NCBI RefSeq assembly: GCF_041260155.1
Contig: NC_091944.1
Coordinates: forward strand, 15,477,772 to 15,541,771
Direction of reading: 5' to 3'
DNA: 64,000 nt
Origin: Ptychodera flava
Taxonomy: Eukaryota > Hemichordata > Enteropneusta > Ptychoderidae
Notes under the pieces: model-generated
Databases searched by the model: none
Seen by the model: only the letters and a program-made list of their open reading frames with translations
Told to the model about the DNA's origin: nothing
Made by a program: the position numbers and the translations under genes
Shown here: in pieces, positions 1 to 12,625 of the stretch
How positions within the stretch are numbered: position 1 is the stretch's first letter
Layout of the letters: every line of letters begins with the position of its first letter

Positions 1-1435
1 GCCGAATAATGGCAAAAGAACCGAATTAACATAATAATATCAAGACAATATCAAGATAATATCGAGACAATGTCGTAATCATGACCAAATAATTGCATAA
101 GAAAGACCAAATAATGACATAAAAATGACCAAATCACCAAATAATGGAATAATAATGATAAGATAAGTTCTAAATCAAGACATCAATGCCGAATAATGGC
201 AAAAGAACCGAATTAACATAATAATGTCAAGACAATATCAAGAGAATGTCAAGACAATGTCGTAATCATGACCAAATAATTGCATAAGAAAGACCAAATA
301 ATGACATAAAAATGACCAAATCACCAAATAATGGAATAATAATGATAAGATAAGTTCTAAATCAAGACATCAATGCCGAATAATGGCAAAAGAACCGAAT
401 TAACATAATAATGTCAAGACAATATCAAGAGAATGTCAAGACAATGTCGTAATCATGACCAAATAATCGCATAAGAAAGACCAAATAATAACATAAAAAT
501 GACCAAATCACCAAATAATGGAATAATAATGATAAGATAAGTTCTAAATCAAGACATCAATGCCGAATAATGGCAAAAGAACCGAATTAACATAATAATA
601 TCAAGACAATATCAAGATAATATCGAGACAATGTCGTAATCATGACCAAATAATTGCATAAGAAAGACCAAATAATGACATAAAATGACCAAATCACCAA
701 TAATGGAATAATAATGATAAGATAAGTTCTAAATCAAGACATCAATGCCGAATAATGGCAAAAGAACCGAATTAACATAATAATGTCAAGACAATATCAA
801 GAGAATGTCAAGACAATGTCGTAATCATGACCAATAATTGCATAAGAAAGACCAAATAATGACATAAAAATGACCAAATCACCAAATAATGGAATAATAA
901 TGATAAGATAAGTTCTAAATCAAGACATCAATGCCGAATAATGGCAAAAGAACCGAATTAACATAATAATATCAAGACAATATCAAGATAATATCGAGAC
1001 AATGTCGTAATCATGACCAAATAATTGCATAAGAAAGACCAAATAATGACATAAAAATGACCAAATCACCAAATAATGGAATAATAATGATAAGATAAGT
1101 TCTAAATCCAGACATCAATGCCGAGTAATGGCAAAGAACCGAATTAACATAATAAAATCGAGACAATGTCGTAATCATGACAAATAATTGCATAATAAAG
1201 ACCAAATAATGACATAAAAATGACCAAATCACCAAATTATGGCATAATAATGATGAAATAAGTTCCAAGTCAAGACATCAATGCTGAATAATGTCAAAAC
1301 AACCGAATTACCAAATAAATTCATAATCATGTCAAAATAATATCCATATAATGATCAAATAATTGCAAATAATGGCCAAATACTGATATAATTATCATTA
1401 AATCACCAACAATGGAATAATAATAATGAGATAAG
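1..1435. repeat. 187-bp satellite array
   Basis: A unit starting GCCGAATAATGGCAAAAGAA recurs at 1, 188, 375, 562, 747, 933 and 1120, so the period is 185-187 bp. A shorter, decayed unit starts at 1283 and the array fades out near 1435. The unit is very AT-rich and built from short AATAAT and GACCAAATAA-type words, which suggests it grew from a smaller repeat. The array reaches the left window edge, so its full size is unknown. No credible open frame lies in it. Confidence 0.93.
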
Positions 1436-4367
1436 TTTAAATAAAGTTTTCAAGATAATTTTGGCGGTGTTCTCACCCCATAAAACACTGCCGTGTGTCC
1501 GTTTGTCAGAACCAGTGATCATGAATTTTCTTAAGTCCATTTCATGTTTCAAGTTCATGCATCGATCACGTTATTTTGGTCCAAATTGACTGTTCGCGAC
1601 TCCCTCGCCGTGCTGTATTTATTGTCCTTGCAAATTGGGGTGGGTTGAGGTCGAAGCCATGTCTGCAGGAAGCCAAGCGGTACGCTAAGCTCCAATTGTC
1701 TCTACAGCCAAATCACAGTGCTTAGCAAATTGTACAGCTTTTCAATTCATTATGCATGTGTCATTATTCACGTTAAATTTATGTAAACTACGGAATCACC
1801 CAAAATGTCAGTTTGTTGTCGGGCCGGATGCCTACGGGGAACGATTTTGCTGTGGGCCCCTCAGTTCAAGTAGTTGCGTCGCGCCGGAGTGACACAACCT
1901 TGGACGTCAAAAAAGATTTTTTCACTTTCATGCTCCAAAGATAGCGGTTCAGCAGAATGGTCGTTAGGTTACACGAAATGAATGATAGCTCATAAATGTA
2001 TCATGTGTGTGTATGTTTTCAAAACAGGCAACTCAGAAGATACTGCTCATTGCAGCAGGTTTGCCGCAAACGTAACGTGAGCGTTTTTAGTCGCGGGAAT
2101 AATAATACCTTAAAAAGTCAAAATGAATCATTGAATATGGAATTTTGTGAATATATTGACTTTTACAACAGACATAGTGAGCTGATCTGTACACTGAAGT
2201 GTACAGTACTTTGTAGGGAGGTAATGCAGATTAGAATAGAATATGATGATGGTGTATTTGGATGCGTGCACGCGTTGAACTTGAGTAGAAGAAATCGTAC
2301 CGCTAAAAAACAGATACTACCAAGAGAACTGCTAAAATACAGGTACTGCCAAGTTCAGTTCAGTTGACGCATGTACACTGTAAAGTAACCAGTTCAAGAA
2401 CTAGTAATTCTATGACACGAATCTACGTGTTTCCCAGTTCCTCAAAAGATATTAACAAACGGTTTCGTGTAAAGTAAGTGTTCATAGCATAAATGTAATA
2501 CAAATTGTAAAATGTTGGTGAAATTTCAGTATCCTTGGGTGTATATTGATTCAGGTAATTCAGCATTTGATGTTTGATAATACAGGGATAATGAAAGCTA
2601 TACTTACTGTAACTCTTTTGATTTTTTGCTTTCATGTCTAGTTTCTTTGTTGTAACTTTTATTGAAAAGTTATCATAAATGTTAGATATGAACAATTCTT
2701 ATTCTGATAACAAATTTTTTTACAAAGTGATGTTCAAGGTACATCTAAGAGAATCTATTCATGTCAAGCAGCCACATTTATTTTCCCACACATTTTGTGG
2801 GATATTGTGGGATGTTGGCCCATGCAGTACCTAGTATTGTCAAAAATCATTGTCTCTGAAATCACTCTTCGGATTGCTCTGAAACTTGGTATGCATGTTC
2901 CCACAGGTACTACTCACTGTGCCTGCCACATTGAATAAGCCAAGTGTCATTGACACACTGTTTCAACAGATGAAATATGAATCAGCTGAATGTGTTCTGG
3001 TTTTACTATGGATTGTTTATATCTACACTATATTAAGTCATACCTCAAGTTTCATTGTGATTACATTTATATATATTGATTCTGTATAAGTAGGTCATGT
3101 ATCCAAGTGTGAATGTATGAAATACTAAAAACATTATGAGCGTAATTGTAAGCATTACGCATTTGCATTTCTTACTTTGATTAACATTCAGAATGCACTG
3201 TACTAATATCATTGCACCTCCTTTTTTCCTCTTCACAGATTTCCACTGGGAGGATTACTATTGCATGAAGATAAATTCAAATCAAAGAACCCATTCACAA
3301 ACACAAATAAAAGTGAAATAAAGTTATTGTATACAACTGAATCTCTGTTAGTGCATTTACTGAAATAAAAACATAGAGCATAATAATGACATACAACTTA
3401 AAACCATATACAAAAATATTTTACCATATTTCAGAAGTATTTCCGTAGTACTTCCGCAACAAAATACTTTCCTGGTGAATTTTGCTCAGACCTTTTATGA
3501 AAACCAATGTTACATTTAATCTTGTGACACTATTCAACATATGTCACTTTTTATTCTTAACGCTTTTCATGAAAGTTTATCCTATACTCTCACAAACCCT
3601 CTTTTCCATGAGGAGTTTTTCTAATGACACACTTTGTTATTGAAACCTATTCTCCCATTTCATGTTGCTTTTTTCAACAATTACCGCGTGGGCAACTTAA
3701 GTTTTACTTTGATTTAATTGACATTTGGTGCGAATCTTTTTTTTCCCGAAAATCTTCTAGACCCCCGAGGATATCAAATGGTCCATCCTAAGGATTGCAT
3801 GACTAACGAAGAACTGTCTTAAGTTTATGAAACAAATACGTCCACTGCTAGGGCTAGGTTAATAAGCGCGCGATCTTGTCCAATCGCATTACTAGAGTCT
3901 GTCAAACTGTGACTGCGATGTTTCATTTCATATTAAACGGACTTATGACATTGCCTTAAATCATTGCTTACAATCAATAAAACTTGGTGACCAATTTATA
4001 CACAAAAAGTTCGAGATCATCAGTCTTTAAAAAAATTCATGTTTCAGTCAGCATTTAACTTTGCATTTTTATACTATTTGACAAATTGTATAAATAAGTG
4101 AAGACAAGTTACTTTAGTGACAATTTAAAAGGATACACAGACCAGATATAAACAGGTCTATATCAATCGTTTAGGAGTCTATTCAAATCACCCGTAATGA
4201 GTCAGGCCTTGTCACATGCTAACTGGTTACTGCGGCCTACGTGCATGGGCTGGCTAAATCTCAAAAAGTCCACACATCAACCATGGATTTCAGCAACTAA
4301 CGGGCACGATGTTTGACATTAGAAGGCATGTTTTAAGATACAACGACTTGTGTTTATTTTAAAGAAG
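1436..4367. other. No recognisable gene
   Basis: About 2.9 kb of AT-rich sequence. An open frame at 1996-2367 (+) encodes 123 residues that I do not recognise, with no supporting context. AATAAA-like words cluster at about 3305-3325 and could belong to the 3' end of a transcript, but no exon could be linked to them. I looked here for exon 10 of gene 1 and did not find it. Confidence 0.5.
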
Positions 4368-4370
4368 TTA

Positions 4371-5031
4371 GGTCGCGTTCAGTTATTACAGCCGGCAAAA
4401 TCGGGAGGGGGTTCACCCTAAAGTTGAAAATAGCAAAGGGGGGTCATGTATTTTTCAAACAGCACAGAGGGAGGTCACTTTGTTTTCGTAAGTATTGGTC
4501 CCGTGAAAAAGCTGTTTTGGTGTTTAAAAAAAGTCCGGGGAATAAAAATGATTCGCTGCATGATTTCATTCTCTTTTTAGGCATTCTAGGACAAAGCACT
4601 ATATCAGACACATTTTTACTTCTAATACTTGCGCAAAAAATGGCGACGCTACCAAAAGGTATGCGTGAAATTTCATGACCCTAAAAAGTGCTTGCGTAAA
4701 TTTAAATAGCGACCCATCTGTAATTTCTGTCTAATCCTTTAGGGGGATTTCAAAATTATAGCAAGTCACAAGGGGAAATTTGAACGCATTGTGAGTTTGT
4801 TAGGAGGTCATTTGAAAAAATCTGAGAATTTCTTTTTGGGTGCTATCGCTCCAGGGGTGTTTCTGTGTGCATCTTCATTCAAGCAATGGGATGGGGTGGT
4901 CATGAATTTTTTGTCATCTCAAAACGCGGTCATGATTTTTTTGGTGCAATGGGTAGGGGGGTTTACTCCTTTTGACTGATGCACATGAAGAATTTGCAGG
5001 CCCACCCCTGGCCATAATAACTGAACGCCCC
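4371..5031. mobile_element. PIF/Harbinger-like MITE, 661 bp
   Basis: The left end reads GGTCGCGTTCAGTTATTACA and the right end, reversed, GGGGCGTTCAGTTATTATGG, giving imperfect terminal inverted repeats of about 22 bp. A TTA flanks both sides (4368-4370 and 5032-5034), matching the three-base TWA target of PIF/Harbinger transposons, whose ends usually begin with GG. No transposase is encoded; the two open frames inside (4424-4678, 4791-4979) look accidental. The superfamily is inferred from ends and target site only. Confidence 0.7.
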
Positions 5032-5227
5032 TTAGAGGTCTTGCTTTTTATGTTTTTTCTAAAAGTGATAACTGACGTGTATGATGTTATTGCTGTCTCA
5101 CGCCATGGTTAAGTGCTGCAACCTCTCCAACATGAACCTGAATTGATGAGGATTTCACAGCAATGCAGTTTCAACGCTTGACAATAACTTGTAATTGTAT
5201 ACTCTTACTTTTAAAAATCCCTCAAAG

Positions 5228-8224
5228 TTACTACAACGACAACTTGGTAGACCCATTAGAAAACGACTACATATATTCAAAGGCATGGAGCCATCTGCAG
5301 GCATATTTGGTCGGTGTCTATCTTGGCTATGTAATGTGTCGACTCGATGGACAAAAAATCAAAATTAACAAGGTAGGGAAGGTTATGTTTATGTCGATTA
5401 AGGTAGTATGCGCCTCGAAAGTGAACGACGTAAACTTTTGCTCAAACTTTCTTCAAGGAATATTTCAATTATTCTCTTTCAAAATCAAGAATTAAAAATC
5501 GGGGGGGGGGGGATCCACCGGAAAAATTTTGGTACTAGAGAAACAAATTACTCAAGATTTATTGATATTTGAAATTCAAAATGGCCACCATCCCTGTGTT
5601 TACTCTGTGGAGTAAAAATACAATTTTCGATTTTTGAAAAACTAAGCCGGTGAAAAGTTATCTTATACCAAGAAATTTAAAATGAACCCACACAAGTCGT
5701 AGATCAAAAAAGAATGGAAAAAGTTTGAGTGTCCGAATTTCTGTCCCCGAGGCGCTTTCTACCTTAACTATCGAATGACGAGTTAGAAAAATTGCATTTC
5801 ACTATTAAAACTCCACCATCGTTGTCTGGATTATTTTAGCATGGTGTGTTCAAATCACGCTCAGATCACGCTCAGGCTAGGTCTGTGTATTCCGATACCA
5901 ACGAGACATTCCCACCGTCTCAACAAGCAACAAGAAAGTATGTTTCTTCTCGTCATAGTAGAGTACTTTGTGAAAAATACGATGTGAGTCTTGTAGATTG
6001 TGCTTGTAGTACACACGTCATGAGAAACAGAGTTGATATTGTTCAGACATATTGCCGTACACGTTATCTCTATTGAGGTCATATGCAAAATAACTCAAAC
6101 GTTAACATTCAATCAGCAGTTACATTTCATCAGAAGTAATTTTCAGTATATATAGCATGATGTGCAACTATACAGAAATGAAACTGCTTTCATATTCTGT
6201 AGCCATCAATTATAACAAAAACTGTTGCTTGATTTCAGCTTTTCAGTTTGTTTCTCTGGTGTGCTGCAGCGGCCACTGCCCTCGCTATCGTTTATGGAGT
6301 CTACCCTTCCTTGATTGGGGATAGCCCAGAACAATGGGTTGCCGTGCTCTACAGATCGACGACAAGTTTTGCTTTCGTCACAGCTGTGGCGTGGGTTATA
6401 TTCGCCTGTGAAACCGGGAACGGAGGTAAACAATAATGCCCACATTGGTCTTCCCCTCAAATGTGTATGTTCAGATGACGTCCCAGTATAGGATAGTGAG
6501 CTTTAAGGTAGAATGCGCCTCGGGGACAGATATTCGGACTCTTAAACTTTTACCATTCTTTGCTGATATACCACTTGTTGGGGTTAATTTTAAAGCTCTT
6601 CATGTAAGAAAACTTTTCACCGGCTTAGTTTTTCGAAATTCAAATTTTTTATTTTTCTCCATAGAGTTAACACAGGGATGGCGGCCATTTTGAATTTAAA
6701 TATCGATAAATATTGGGTTATTTTTTCTCTAGTACTTAAATTTGCACGGTGACCCCCGATTTTTTATTCTTGATTTTGGAAGAAAATGGTTGAAAGATTT
6801 CTTGAGGAAAGTTTCAGCTAAAGTTTAAATCTTTCACCTTTGAGGCGCGAACTAAATTAAGTGAATTTGTTCGCGATAGAAAACTCTCGAGTCACCCACG
6901 GATCTGGTATTGCATTGAATTCTGTCGCGCATTGTGTATGACAAACAAAATATTGTACTTGAGAAAAATTTATAGAACTTCTGTTGCCATTTACCGGTAA
7001 TATGTCAAATTCTCTAAAATATCACCACGACTAGACTTGTGACCACGTTGTACAATGATTTGTATACAGGAAGCCATGCATTTTGTTCGCCGTTTTCTAG
7101 GACAACACAGTATTATACATTGAAAGAGCATTTTATTGTAATATCAGTAATTTATGTCAAAGTCTGGTGATATTGCTTGTTAAAGGTAGAATGCACCTCG
7201 GGAACATATTTCAAAACTCCAATTTTAAAGCTCTTGGAGTAAGAAAAGGTTCGCCGTTATATTTTTGTTTGAAAATTTGAAACACATTTTTCCTCGCGGA
7301 GTTACGGTTAACACATGCATCATGGCGGCCATTTTGAATTTCAAATATCGGCAAATCTTACCTTTTTATACTAAAATTTGCACTGTGACACCCCCGATTT
7401 TTATTACTGATTTTAAAAGAGAATGGATGAAAGTTTCCCTGAATTGAGACAAGTTCGAGACGCATATCACCTTAATTAATTCCGACTGTTTACAACGTTT
7501 AATATCGCAGGATTGTCGATGTCACATTACAGTGTCGACCGAACCCAATCCAGAATATCTGAATGTCATCCTGATCTCATGCAATCAGTGACCACTATTA
7601 TATCAATCCCGGTTACCGAACAATGCTGACGTCATAAGATTGCTTTTGCTCCTGTGGTGTGTCTTCGAGCGTTGTAATCCTTCTCTCCTTTTCGGTCGGA
7701 AAGATCATCTCATTTCCTTTCCCTTTTTTCATTTTTTATCGCTCTCTTTTCGTAAAAGCTCGCCAACTTTCATTCTGAACAGAAAAAAACCCGAGCCTTT
7801 CCAGAAACCACCGTAAGGTAGAGAGTGTAATGTGATGGACAATGAATAATTCACGTTCTCCTGTCTAAAAGAGAATTTGTAAATGAAAGTCAGACGTGCA
7901 TCAGTTAGTGCCAACTTGCAAGAAGATATTGATTTACAATCGAAATTTAGTCAACCCCTCTTGAACAAAACGAGTGTTATTTTCCATGCCTGCTCTACTC
8001 AGTCATTTTTTTCCACTACATTACGACAAACTTTGGAGATTTAGATATGCCGAGATCTGACTTTATTTCCTCTTTGTACAGGTCCTGTGCACACGTTTCT
8101 GTCTTGGAGCGCCTGGATTCCACTTTCACGTCTGACGTACGGTGCTTATCTGGTTCACCCAATTGTGATTTATGGCTTTTACTGGAATAGAAAAACAACG
8201 ATACATTACACGGACCTTAACATG

Positions 8225-8277
<53 letters not shown>

Positions 8278-10625
8278 AAGTTTAGGGGCTATACGTATTA
8301 TATAAAATCTAAAAACAGTTCATTGAAGCTGTGGGACTTCTGAAAAAAGGTGTTGTTACTCCTGAATGGTTGCCATGGAAACGTCTCACATTAAAATGAG
8401 TGTGATTTTTTGGTGTGCTAACCAGAAAACCCCTTATTATCAATTTTTACATCAATTAATAGTTCTTTAATAGGAATTAGGGAAAAAGTAACATTTTCAA
8501 TCCCAAATAGTTACTATGGCAACTCGAAACATTAAAATAAGTCTGGCATTTGTGTTCTCTGACCCGAACTTCCCCACTAGATAATTTTCATATCAATCAA
8601 AGTAACTTTTCATGGGATATTAGAAAAACTGAAATTTTCAACACCTAAAATGGTTACCATGGAAACATGAGGCAGTGAAATCGATATCATATTTGGTCTT
8701 TTCGACCCAAAATACCCTTATGGTGAAATTTTCACGGAAATTGAACCTATTATTATTCGTGTTATTATTTCTATATAATACTTTATTAATTATTAATTAT
8801 TATTATTATTATTATTGTTATAGAAATACGTATAGCATGTATTATCTGGTGCGATGCACGTCTCAATATGCCGTCACGGTGTTACATAAGTGCAGATTGA
8901 AGACATGATGGGTTCAATTGACCATGGTGATACATTCAGAGGTTTTACAAGCTATGTCGTATCTCTGAGATATTAAAACGTAAATTTGCCACCGCGATAA
9001 CTTCTGAAGTTGTACAGGCTTCACTGATTCAGCTAGACTTTTATCCAAGTCAGTGTTATGAACGCGATGATTTGAGTTCTGTTTTCATATGATCTGCAAT
9101 CTACACTACCCTGACATGGGCTGCCAAATTTCAAATAGGTTTGTTTGAAATAGAAGAGACTGTTGCAAAATGTTGTATTCTTTTAAAATTTACCGACTTA
9201 AACCAAGTCTTGATTGTGTCAACGTGATGACGAGTATTGATTAACAATGACATGCCGGCAAGTCTACACCTTACATTCCAACGGGCGACCATCCTCTGTA
9301 AGTTTATCAAAACGTATGACCAAGAGAAAAGGATTGGTAGTGTACAAATCTAGGCGCAGTTTTCCAGACAACATTGAGAAAAACGGAAAGTGTTTTGAAA
9401 CTGTTTGTTCATATACTCTAAGCGTGTTCACGCACAATATGCTCGTTGATAAAATATTAAACGCTTTATGGAAGTGTATTTCGAAAAAATGAAAACTGTC
9501 GACGAAAATTACCCACGTTCCTATCTTTGGGTGCATCTGATGATATTCTATGACGAGCTCAAAACATTTCGTAATCGGTTTGAACAAGTGACTGAAATTA
9601 TCATCGTGTTTCGAAAGAAGGACGGTGGATAGGATCTGCGGGACTAATCTGACCAGTCCTTAAAACAATTCAATTTTCTGTTACAAATCCATATCTGATA
9701 GTCGTTGTTTTCTATATAGTTTACGTTGACTTCCATCTTACATCAAACAGACTTGCCCTTATAACATGGTAATTTTCTCGTTGAACGTCAGTAGGATTCA
9801 CGTGACCACTTGATGGCGATGTTGTAGATTTTCGTGGTCGACCGGAGTTGCCAAGTGGCCCTTAAATGAAATTGGTCATCAGTTTGTCGTTTTTTACCCG
9901 TTTACTGCAATATTTCGGTGGTACATAGTGTGGTTTAATTTTCCTTGCACATTTCTACACTTCTCATCATGAATACATAGTTTTTGTGGCGGCGCTAGAC
10001 TTGGTTCAAGTCTGTGATTTGTGAATTTGAGTGGAGTGAAAGCAATGATTTCTATTCTGCTTTCATGTGAAACGCGCGCGTGAGTGGACGCGATGAGTGA
10101 GGTGAACGCTATACAGGGGAGTTTCACCCAGAATCACACAGAAACTAACTCACTTTACTGCGCAGACTCAAAGGTAATGCATTCAATCGCTGGGATTACC
10201 TGGTCTTGGCTACCAAATCCGAATAGGTTTGTACGAAATAGGAGAGACACAAGAGAAACTATTATAAATGATTTCATTTTTTAAAAATTCACCGACTTGA
10301 ACCAAGTTTGTGGCGGCGCATCTATTTGTGCTCTATCCTCAAGCAGATGTCACGGTACAAACAAAAGATCGGTTACACAGGTCACAGTAAATTGGCTAAC
10401 AAAAGCCCTGGCACTACTAGTATTTATGATGCACAGTTTCAAACTTCTTGGTTGTATTGTTGTCACCTTTCACTCATCTTTTCATTTTCTCTTCACTTCT
10501 ATTTGCAGATATACTATTTCGTCGCAAGTCTGACTTTATCCTACGCCTGCGCATTCGTTGTGTCACTGGCAATCGAAGCACCAATGATCGGATTAGAGAA
10601 AATCATGTTCCGTCGTCGACGTTGA
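5228..10625 (+). CDS. Gene 1: NRF-6-like acyltransferase-3 protein, 3' part (exons 11-14)
   Basis: Encodes the C-terminal part of a multi-pass membrane acyltransferase-3 protein of the nose-resistant-to-fluoxetine (NRF-6) family. Exons by comparison with gene 2: 5228-5372, 6239-6425, 8082-8224, 10509-10625, with AG acceptors, GT donors, phases 2/0/1/0 and a TGA stop at 10623-10625. Visible parts are the loop ending DGQKIKINK, a membrane segment around LFLWCAAAATALAIVYG, the segment AFVTAVAWVIFAC, the PVHTFLSWSAW stretch and the final segment ending FRRRR. These exons are open and undamaged. In genes 2-4 exon 10 lies 480-590 bp before exon 11; here nothing like it is seen in the upstream 5.2 kb, so this is either a 5'-truncated duplicate or a gene with an unusually long intron. 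Introns hold MITEs, an ATT microsatellite and X-box-like repeats. Substrate unknown. Confidence 0.85.
5398..5767 (+). mobile_element. MITE family A, copy 1 (full length)
   Basis: Best full-length copy of the commonest MITE here: TTAAGGTAGTATGCGCCTCG at the left and its near-inverse ending in CTTAA at the right, 370 bp, noncoding, with the internal marker GAAATTCAAAATGGC. Strand is given by that marker. TTAA at both ends fits a piggyBac-type target duplication. It starts 25 bp past the exon 11 donor of gene 1. Confidence 0.85.
6503..6860 (-). mobile_element. MITE family A, copy 2
   Basis: Reverse-orientation copy with TTAAGGTAGAATGCGCCTCG at the left and GAGGCGCGAAC...TTAA at the right. Lies in intron 12 of gene 1. 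The open frame over it (6436-6693) is accidental. Confidence 0.82.
7180..7475 (-). mobile_element. MITE family A, copy 3 (shorter)
   Basis: Begins TTAAAGGTAGAATGCACCTCG-like and ends GACGCATATCACCTTAA, with the marker ATGGCGGCCATTTTGAATTTC in the middle. About 296 bp, so shorter inside than copy 1. Also in intron 12 of gene 1. Confidence 0.8.
8225..8277. repeat. ATT microsatellite at the exon 13 donor
   Basis: A run of ATT/TTA triplets begins directly at the 5' splice site of intron 13 of gene 1. Gene 2 has the same kind of run at the same splice site (25809-25890); genes 3 and 4 do not. Confidence 0.9.
8369..8790 (+). repeat. Three degenerate ~142-bp tandem units, each headed by an X-box-like motif
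   Basis: Units start with GTTGCCATGGAAAC (8369), GTTACTATGGCAAC (8510) and GTTACCATGGAAAC (8653). Each is followed by a similar stretch with words such as ACATTAAAATRAG and a TTTTCAATCCC/TTTTCAACACC tract. The heads match the RFX-family X-box form GTTNCCATGGNAAC, the second with one mismatch. The units sit in intron 13 of gene 1. They could be a regulatory cluster or simply a decayed repeat. Confidence 0.6.
9030..10320. repeat. Imperfect internal duplication in gene 1 intron 13
   Basis: Segments near 9110-9215 and 10195-10310 share words such as AATAGGTTTGTNNGAAATAG and CCGACTTRAACCAAGT in the same order. A TTGTGGCGGCGC word occurs near 9984 and again near 10310. The arrangement suggests an old duplication or two copies of an unclassified repeat. 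Boundaries are approximate. Confidence 0.4.
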
Positions 10626-11156
10626 TTTCAACTTACAAAATTGAGAGGAAGACTGCCTAGCAATTCAACAATTATGCAAATCAACCTCCCTGTGTCTCGA
10701 TTTTTAACCTCGTCCCACTCCAGAAATTTTGTAATTATTAATTTCTACTTCGTTGTTCCTCTCCAGACATTCTGTACCTTGACAGAGTTCTATCAGCAAA
10801 TCAGATTACTAGTAGTTCTTTCAATGTCTTATTATCATTTTCTATCAAATTGCGCCATCTACGTTAGACTCTAGCTGTGAATTTTTAATATGTTTTCCGT
10901 AATTTTCGTTCTGTTGGAAATACAATCGATTGTTTTGCTCCAACTAGTGTTGAAATGTCTAATGTTCAATACACAACACAGCAATGTTAAATGTTATGTT
11001 GATAACTGAATATTAGTCCAAACTGAGGTACTGTATTGCGTACATAAAGGTTTTGTTGGCAAGATTTATACTTTAAATTGTGTACCATGATGTATTTGAA
11101 AATTATACTTTTAAATTGAATTGAAAATGTACGAGTTGCTTTCAGAAACTCAAATA

Positions 11157-11162
11157 ATAAAT
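11157..11162 (+). terminator. Candidate poly(A) signal of gene 1
   Basis: AATAAA within AATAATAAATAAAC, about 530 bases past the gene 1 stop codon and the first clear hexamer downstream of it on this strand. No transcript evidence; chance occurrence in AT-rich DNA is possible. Confidence 0.35.
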
Positions 11163-11169
11163 AAACTGT

Positions 11170-12016
11170 CAAAATTCACAGCCGTCGTCATTCATCTGAT
11201 TTAGGTATTGCGATTTTCGTAGTTCAGTTCTTGAACTTCCCTGTAGTCTCTTCAAGCCCATGATACTGCACAGAGCAAAATCCATCCAGGCAAAACTACA
11301 CCAAAGCAACGGCGATGACGTAAGAGAGTGTCATCAGCTGCCACTGGTCCTGCGTTTTTATAATTATATAATTGAAGTTCACCTGCTTTGAGACGGAGCA
11401 TTAGATCATTAGTGGGGTGGTCAGGATACCAGAGTGCACGTTTTTCTTCAGCGTTTCAAACTTTGACTAACCCTCCCCCAAAATTTCCGAAACATTTTTC
11501 CTAACAAACTTCATGTTAATATTGTTTTCTCAAAAATCAACAAGCACGCATTTTTAGGGCAACCCTTTACACTCAAGATTCCTTCCTTTTATTTATAAAC
11601 ACCATCCATTTTCGACCTCTTGAACCACAGCGTAGAAGTTCAGGCCGTGAAGAAAGGCAGGTTGAAGGCTACAATTGCGTCATGTATAGGAATTGGAAAG
11701 GGTTTCTCTAGTATCTCTGCACGAACATAGTCTCTCATGCTCATTGAGGCGTGGTTAATCTTTGTGTGCACAAACTGCAAGTCTTATCTCCTTCATTGAG
11801 GCGTGGTTATCGGCTGCTCCTTTGGTCCGATATCACGTATTTACTGTACGAAAACAAGGCTATCTCGATCGTATTGTAAACATCCCATGACTCAACAGAT
11901 TCTTTGATGAAAAATACCTTTTCAAGCTCTGAGTAAAGCCAATTCTAAGGATGCCATAACTTCATAAATTTAAGTGCTGGGTGTCAAAAATGGTGTCAGT
12001 TTTGAAGGTCTCAAAC
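11170..12016. other. Spacer between genes 1 and 2, no gene seen
   Basis: Nothing recognisable. A short phrase CATTGAGGCGTGGTTA occurs twice about 55 bp apart (near 11740 and 11794). No splice-compatible similarity to the family exons was found. Confidence 0.5.
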
Positions 12017-12237
12017 CACAGGGTAGCCAGGCAGAAAAAACAAACAAACAAACAAACAAACAAATAAAATAAACAAAAATATACAAACATACAAATAGGC
12101 ATACAAATACATAAATAAATTACAACAAAAATACAGACAAAATAAACAAACAAACAATATCATGAATAAATAACAAACACACAAACAGATAAACATCTAT
12201 ATTTATATTCTATCTATCCATAAAATATATATATATA

Positions 12238-12323
<86 letters not shown>

Positions 12324-12554
12324 TTTTGTGGTGTGTGTGTGTTAGAGACAACAGCATATCAAAAAAAGACTGAAATAATTAACTGAACCGCTCATGCCAA
12401 ATATTCTACCACGGCGGTATCACTCTTCCCTATACTTGGAAGTATAGGGAATTCGGGAAGAGTGATACCGCCGTGGTAGAATATTTGGCATGAGCGGTTC
12501 AGTTAATTATTTCAGTCTTTTTTCGATATGCTGTTGTCTCTTACACACACACAC

Positions 12555-12625
<71 letters not shown>

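Noticed and set aside
1996-2367. 123-residue ORF as a gene
   Set aside because: No recognisable motif, no signal for splicing or promoter, in AT-rich noncoding sequence.
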